This document shows positions 59,805 to 64,000 of a stretch of 64,000 bases of DNA, piece by piece. Positions within the stretch are counted from its first letter, which is position 1. The number at the start of each line of letters is the position of its first letter. The stretch is taken from assembly GCF_000526375.1 (NCBI RefSeq), contig NZ_JAFY01000007.1:248001-312000 (forward strand), given 5' to 3'. Made by a program: the position numbers and the translations under genes. Source of the stretch: Aminiphilus circumscriptus DSM 16581 (GTDB lineage: Bacteria; Synergistota; Synergistia; Synergistales; Aminiphilaceae). The notes beneath the pieces are model-generated. The model was given only the letters and a program-made list of their open reading frames with translations. It was not told the DNA's origin and made no database searches.

Positions 59805-60643
59805 CGGATCTCACTCATGTCTACCACCAGGGCACCCCTCTGGAGAGGCGTGCCCTGGATGGTGTGAACCTTCTGGTGGAGCCCGGCTCCTGGGTGAGCG
59901 TGGTGGGGCATACCGGAAGCGGCAAGTCCACGCTGGCGCAGCATCTCAACGGACTGCTCTTTGCCACCCGAGGGGTGGTCGAAGTGGATGGCGTTTTTCT
60001 CCGCGAGGATGCTCCGGAACTTCTCCGAAAAGCGAGGAAAAAAGTCGGACTCGTCTTTCAGTATCCAGAGCAACAGCTTTTCGCCGAGACCGTCTCGGAA
60101 GAAATCGCCTTCGCACCTCGCAATTGGGGTATTTCCAAAGAGCGGCTTCCAGAAGTCGTCCATGCCGCTGCGGCACGTGTCGGCCTGGAGAAGTCCCTCC
60201 TCGGCATGAATCCCTTCAACCTTTCGGGCGGACAGAAACGCCGGGTTGCCCTGGCGTCGGTGCTTGCTTCCGAACCCGACTATCTCGTGCTGGATGAACC
60301 GACGGCAGGACTTGACGGAAAGGGCAGAAAAGAGTTGCTCTCCCTCCTGAGTCGGTTCGTGCGGGAAGGGAAAAGTGTCGTTCTCGTCACTCACGACCTC
60401 GACACCGCCCTCGCCCATTCGCACCGCATTCTCGTCCTCGAGGATGGGAAGGTGTTCGCTCTCGGGACACCACAGGAGGTGTTGAACGCATTGGTAGGAG
60501 CGTCTGTTCGAGGCATTGTCCTTCCGCCGGTGGTGGAACTCTCGCAGGGGCTGAAACAGCGCGGTTGGAACGTCCCTCTCACGCCCGATGCGACGACATT
60601 GTATGCACTGATCGCCAAGGAGGGGAAGCGGTGCGATTCCTGA
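59789..60643 (+). CDS. ecfA2: ECF transporter ATPase subunit EcfA2
   Basis: 284 residues. Second ATPase of the ECF energy module. Walker A with K46 (GHTGSGKST), 'VFQYPEQQLFAETVSEEIAF' Q-loop region, LSGGQKRRVALASVLA and LVLDEPTAGLD are seen. ATG 59789 gives the usual start (IRVTDLTHVYHQGTPLERRALDGV). Overlaps ecfT by 13 nt, pointing to strict co-expression. Confidence 0.95.
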   Translation: MSIRVTDLTHVYHQGTPLERRALDGVNLLVEPGSWVSVVGHTGSGKSTLAQHLNGLLFATRGVVEVDGVFLREDAPELLRKARKKVGLVFQYPEQQLFAETVSEEIAFAPRNWGISKERLPEVVHAAAARVGLEKSLLGMNPFNLSGGQKRRVALASVLASEPDYLVLDEPTAGLDGKGRKELLSLLSRFVREGKSVVLVTHDLDTALAHSHRILVLEDGKVFALGTPQEVLNALVGASVRGIVLPPVVELSQGLKQRGWNVPLTPDATTLYALIAKEGKRCDS

Positions 60644-61440
60644 ATCACCTCACGCTCGGACAGTATGTTCCCACGGGTTCTCCGTTGCACTGTCTGGATC
60701 CGAGATGCAAGATCCTCGGTACGCTGCTTGTCATGACTGTACTCTTTCTCACGCGAGCCCCCGTGTCCTTTCTTGCCTGGGGTCTTCTCCTTCTTGCCCT
60801 CACGCTGCTTTCCCGTCTTTCTCCTGGGATGGTGCTGCGGGGTGCGAGACCCGTTCTTATTCTTATTGTCTTTACGGCATTCATTCATCTTTTCTTTACC
60901 AAGGGAACGCCGCTCTGGTCGTTGGGCATTCTCTCCATCACGAAAGAAGGCGTGACCGCTGCTCTGCGCATGAGCAGCCGCCTCTTTTTTCTCGTTCTTT
61001 TCGCGGGACTTCTCACGCTCACCACATCTCCCATGGAGTTGGCGGACGGTCTGGAGCGCCTGTTTTCTCCGCTGGTTCCGCTCGGTTTTCCCGCTCACGA
61101 AATGGCCATGATGATGACGATCTCTCTCCGCTTCATCCCGACGCTGCTTGACGAGACGGATCGCATTTTCAAGGCCCAGCTCGCACGCGGCGCCGACCTG
61201 GATCGAGGTGGGCTCATCCGGCGCCTCCGTGCTTTCGTGCCGGTGCTCATTCCTCTCTTCGTCATCGTCTTTCAACGGGCGGAGGAACTTGCCGTCGCCA
61301 TGGAGGCCCGCTGTTACCGAGGTGCCGGGCGGACCCGCATGTACCCGCTCCGGTGGAGCAGGGGGGACACCGCAGCCCTTTTCCTGTTCACGTTTGCCTT
61401 GGGAGGGGTTCTTGGAATGGACAGGTGGCTTCTGTCGTGA
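60631..61440 (+). CDS. ecfT: ECF transporter transmembrane subunit EcfT
   Basis: 269 residues. Membrane partner that couples the two ATPases to a substrate-binding S protein. About five or six membrane helices and two coupling-helix motifs, ARG (in AQLARGADLD, near 191) and ARC (in AMEARCYRG, near 230), are visible. GTG 60631 follows AAGGAGG. The stop overlaps truA by 4 nt. No S component lies nearby, as expected for shared (group II) modules. Confidence 0.94.
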   Translation: MRFLNHLTLGQYVPTGSPLHCLDPRCKILGTLLVMTVLFLTRAPVSFLAWGLLLLALTLLSRLSPGMVLRGARPVLILIVFTAFIHLFFTKGTPLWSLGILSITKEGVTAALRMSSRLFFLVLFAGLLTLTTSPMELADGLERLFSPLVPLGFPAHEMAMMMTISLRFIPTLLDETDRIFKAQLARGADLDRGGLIRRLRAFVPVLIPLFVIVFQRAEELAVAMEARCYRGAGRTRMYPLRWSRGDTAALFLFTFALGGVLGMDRWLLS

Positions 61441-62294
61441 AAAGGTATGCGATACAGCTCGCCTACGATGGAACTCCCTTTTCGGGATGGCAGCGTCAGA
61501 AAGAAAGCCGGGGCATTCAAGAGGTCGTGGAGGAAGCTCTGGAGCGGATTTCCGGAGAACCGACGCCGGTGATTGCCGCCGGTCGCACGGACGGAGGCGT
61601 GCACGCCCGGGGACAGGTCATCTCCTTTTCCCTGCGAAAGGAATGGAATCCGGAGACTCTTCGCAAAGCCCTGGATTTTCACCTGGAGAGTTCGGTCCGT
61701 GCGGTTCGCGCCGCCGTGGTTCCTTTCCGCTTTTCCGCGAGAAAAGACGCCCTCTGGAGAGAGTATGTCTATCAGATCTGGGACGCCCCTTTCATCTTCC
61801 CTCACGTTCAGGGGTACGCGTGGTGGATCCGTTCCTCCTGGAACTGGGACGCGGTGCGGCAGGCTACGGAACATCTCCGTGGGAACCATGATTTCACGGC
61901 ATTCTGTCGGGCCGGTGATCTTCCGGAGAATCCTAGGAGGACCATCTCCGCCGTTTCCCTCGCCCGACGGGGGCCTCTGGTGCGTTTTCGAATCAGAGGG
62001 AAATCCTTTCTCACGAACATGGTGCGCATCATCCTGGGGTGTCTCGCCGAGGTGGGACGAGGGCGGAGGAATTCCGACTGGATCGCCGATCTTCTCCGGG
62101 GTGCCTCCCGTACTCAGGCCGGCCCGACGGCACCTCCCGGAGGGTTGTGTCTCTGGAGGGTTGGATATGAACCCTCTCCGTGGCATCCTCTTGTAGGACT
62201 CGCGGGGAATGCGTATAGTCGTAGCGAAGGGGCGGACTTCGTGCCGCCGGAGGATGCCGTTTTTTCCGCAGACGGCGATGGTACGGAAGAGTAA
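61437..62294 (+). CDS. truA: tRNA pseudouridine synthase A (U38-40)
   Basis: 285 residues, somewhat longer than the usual 245-265. Converts uridines 38-40 in the anticodon arm to pseudouridine. The catalytic D52 lies in AGRTDGGVHARGQV; the FLTNMVRIILG segment is also conserved. GTG 61437 overlaps ecfT. The additional C-terminal residues after 'GLCLWRVGY' look acidic and unconserved. The DNA encoding that tail also contains the promoter-like pair at 62191-62219. Confidence 0.95.
   Translation: MKRYAIQLAYDGTPFSGWQRQKESRGIQEVVEEALERISGEPTPVIAAGRTDGGVHARGQVISFSLRKEWNPETLRKALDFHLESSVRAVRAAVVPFRFSARKDALWREYVYQIWDAPFIFPHVQGYAWWIRSSWNWDAVRQATEHLRGNHDFTAFCRAGDLPENPRRTISAVSLARRGPLVRFRIRGKSFLTNMVRIILGCLAEVGRGRRNSDWIADLLRGASRTQAGPTAPPGGLCLWRVGYEPSPWHPLVGLAGNAYSRSEGADFVPPEDAVFSADGDGTEE
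62191..62219 (+). promoter_or_regulatory. Possible promoter inside the end of truA
   Basis: TTGTAG at 62191-62196 and TATAGT at 62214-62219 with a 17-nt spacer. Transcription would start near 62226 and give a leader of about 84 nt before the second mreB gene, allowing that gene and the flagellar gene after it to be expressed independently of the ribosomal-protein transcript. Confidence 0.5.
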
Positions 62295-62309
62295 GGAGGG
62301 TCCTCATCC

Positions 62310-63353
62310 GTGTTCGGAAGAGATATCGGCATAGATCTGGGAACGGCGACGGTGCTCATTTTCGTGCGTGGCAAAGGCGTCGTGTTGCGGGAGCCCTCGG
62401 TGGTCGCCCTCGATCAGACGAATGACAGAATCCTCGCCGTCGGTGAGGACGCGAAGCGCATGCTCGGGCGCACGCCGGGACATGTCACGGCGGTACGCCC
62501 TCTCCGGGATGGTGTCATCGCCAACTACACCATGACCGAGGCCATGCTGCGTCATTTCATCCGCAAGGTCACGTCCGGAGTGGGCAAGTTCTTTCGGAAC
62601 CGCGTCATGATCTGCGTCCCTTCGGGAGCCACCGACGTGGAGCGCCGGGCCGTCCTCGAAGCAGCGGTGGAGGTTGGTTCCAGAGAGGCCTATCTCATCG
62701 AAGAGCCCATGGCAGCGGCCATCGGTGCGGAACTCGACGTGGCTGAACCACGGGGAAACATGGTCGTCGACATCGGCGGCGGTACCACGGACATCGCGGT
62801 GATTTCCCTGGGAGGCATCGTCGTGGCGGAATCGCTGCGGGTTGGGGGCGACAAATTCGACGAGGCCATCATGCGCTTCGTGCGGAAACAGTACAATCTC
62901 GCCATCGGGGAACAGACGGCGGAAGATCTGAAAATCTCCATAGGCACCTGTCACCCCAAACAGGACGAGAGTGCCGAGATGACCATCAAAGGACGGGATC
63001 TCATTTTGGGGCTTCCCCGCCAGGTGGAAATCAGCAGCAACGACGTGGCCGAAGCGATCCGCGAACCCGTGCAGACCATTGTGGATGGAATTCGGCATGT
63101 TTTGGAATTAACGCCTCCCGAGCTTTCAGCCGATATCATCGATAGGGGAATCGTCCTTACCGGAGGAGGGGCTTTGCTGCGGGGGCTCACGGAACTCGTG
63201 ACCGAGCAGACGGAGATCTCCTGCTACATTGCCGAGCATCCGCTGGAGTGTGTGGCACTCGGCACGGGCAAGGCGCTCGACTCCCTGGACAAACTGAAAG
63301 AATCCGGAACCGTTTTGTCCGCCCTGAAAAAAGGAGGGCGACGCGGTCTCTAG
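62310..63353 (+). CDS. mreB: MreB/Mbl-like actin homologue (second paralogue)
   Basis: 347 residues. GIDLGTATV, VVDIGGGTTDIAVI (near 152) and LTGGGALLRGL give the complete actin-fold nucleotide site. It differs from the copy at 8656 but has the same fold length. Linked to a flagellar rod gene as in Bacillus, where mbl precedes flhO and flhP, it corresponds best to Mbl. GTG 62310 follows AAGGAGGG. Expected role: filament guiding cell-wall synthesis. 18 nt separate it from the next gene. Confidence 0.95.
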   Translation: MFGRDIGIDLGTATVLIFVRGKGVVLREPSVVALDQTNDRILAVGEDAKRMLGRTPGHVTAVRPLRDGVIANYTMTEAMLRHFIRKVTSGVGKFFRNRVMICVPSGATDVERRAVLEAAVEVGSREAYLIEEPMAAAIGAELDVAEPRGNMVVDIGGGTTDIAVISLGGIVVAESLRVGGDKFDEAIMRFVRKQYNLAIGEQTAEDLKISIGTCHPKQDESAEMTIKGRDLILGLPRQVEISSNDVAEAIREPVQTIVDGIRHVLELTPPELSADIIDRGIVLTGGGALLRGLTELVTEQTEISCYIAEHPLECVALGTGKALDSLDKLKESGTVLSALKKGGRRGL

Positions 63354-63371
63354 GAGGAAGGGAGGGCCTTC

Positions 63372-64000
63372 ATGTTTCGAGGCCTGTATGCGGGGGCTTC
63401 GGCAATGCTCGTCCAGGAGAAGATGCTGGACGTGGCGGGGAATAACCTCGCCAATGTGGATACGGCGGGTTTTCGTGGCCGCATCGCTGTAAATAAGTCC
63501 TTTCCGACGTTGCTCATGGAAAAGCTCGACGGCAATCCCGGCGAAACCTATCCACCCAAGCCGGACCGTCTCAAAAAACGTGAACTCATCGGCAGCGCCG
63601 CCTTTGCGAACGTCCTCTCCGAAACGGTGACGGACACCCAGGGAGGAGCCATGCGGGTCACCGACGCGCCTCTCGACGTGGCCATCCTCGGAGAGGGCTT
63701 TTTTGCCGTTCAGGACGGTCTCGGCAACACCTTCTACACACGGTCCGGTCATTTCGTCCTCGATGGAGAGGGAAACCTCGCCACCCACAACGGACATCTC
63801 GTCCAGGGGCTTGGCGGTCCCGTGGCGGTCGGAGCCGAGGCGGTCTCGGTCTTCATCAATGCCGGAGGGCAGGTCATCGCCGACGGCGTCGTGGTGGATC
63901 AGTTGCAATTGGTCGAGTTCGAATCTCCCACCTACCTCCGGCAGGAGGGGAAGTCCCTCCTCTCCGAGACGGAAGATTCGGGAGCACCTCAACCGGTGGA
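63372..64000 (+). CDS. flgF: Flagellar basal-body rod protein, FlgF/FlhO type (3' end missing)
   Basis: 209 residues are visible before the window ends. The N terminus FRGLYAGASAMLVQEKMLD followed by GNNLANVDTAGFR is the classical rod/hook family motif, and the central domain with VAILGEGFFAV and 'FYTRSGHFVLDGEGNL' belongs to FlgF/FlgG. The wording near residue 40 ('SFPTLLMEKL') is closer to FlgF/FlhO than FlgG, where 'DL' follows the first domain. ATG 63372 follows GGAGG. The cell is therefore probably flagellated; a second rod gene (flhP/flgG) is expected just beyond the window. Confidence 0.92.
   Translation, partial: MFRGLYAGASAMLVQEKMLDVAGNNLANVDTAGFRGRIAVNKSFPTLLMEKLDGNPGETYPPKPDRLKKRELIGSAAFANVLSETVTDTQGGAMRVTDAPLDVAILGEGFFAVQDGLGNTFYTRSGHFVLDGEGNLATHNGHLVQGLGGPVAVGAEAVSVFINAGGQVIADGVVVDQLQLVEFESPTYLRQEGKSLLSETEDSGAPQPV

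Overview
All recognisable genes in this window lie on the + strand and are packed tightly, with many 1-16 nt overlaps, frequent GTG/TTG starts and strong AGGAGG-type ribosome binding sites. The DNA is GC-rich. Core-gene order is Firmicutes-like in several places (recJ-relA-dtd, rpoC-L7Ae-rpsL, mreB/mbl-flgF). The beta' subunit carries a repeat-containing insertion resembling that of Thermus/Thermotoga. Together with the overall protein character this suggests a flagellated bacterium of the Synergistota or a neighbouring deep lineage. That placement is inference; no rRNA gene is present to test it.

Region 1 (1-15699): the end of secD, then secF, a LapA-like membrane protein, recJ, relA, dtd, a metallo-beta-lactamase-fold hydrolase and radC. 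A complete cell-shape and division-site operon follows: mreB, mreC, mreD, mrdA (PBP2), minC, minD, minE, rodA. Genes 2-16 are nearly continuous, so elongation (Mre/PBP2/RodA) and septum placement (Min) are probably co-transcribed.

Region 2 (15700-29874): a short repeat element, then a radical-SAM protein and its partner, rng, smc, a small-molecule/RNA methyltransferase, rsmI, metG, tatD, tgt and a Sua5-type tsaC. This is dominated by tRNA/rRNA modification and RNA processing.

Region 3 (29875-39083): a second copy of the repeat element, a tRNA-Leu(CAG) with its own promoter, then rpoB and rpoC driven by a near-consensus promoter. The rplKAJL genes that usually precede rpoB are absent here. 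rpoC ends in a terminator hairpin whose 3' arm overlaps the next promoter.

Region 4 (39084-58973): an L7Ae-type protein gene followed by the joined str, S10, spc and alpha operons: rpsL, rpsG, fusA, tuf, rpsJ through rplO, secY, adk, map, infA, rpmJ, rpsM, rpsK, rpsD, rpoA, rplQ. S4, S14, L24 and L36 all keep zinc-binding Cys motifs.

Region 5 (58974-64000): ecfA1, ecfA2, ecfT (energy-coupling module of ECF vitamin/metal importers, no S component in view), truA, a second mreB paralogue and the start of a flagellar rod gene (flgF type) cut by the window edge.

The window is mostly conserved housekeeping DNA. I see no CRISPR array, prophage, defence island or complete insertion sequence, and no convincing undescribed multi-gene system. 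The points most worth checking are the two-copy hairpin element, the terminator/promoter overlap downstream of rpoC, the mixed catalytic signature of RelA, the beta' insertion and the unusual neighbourhood of rpoB.
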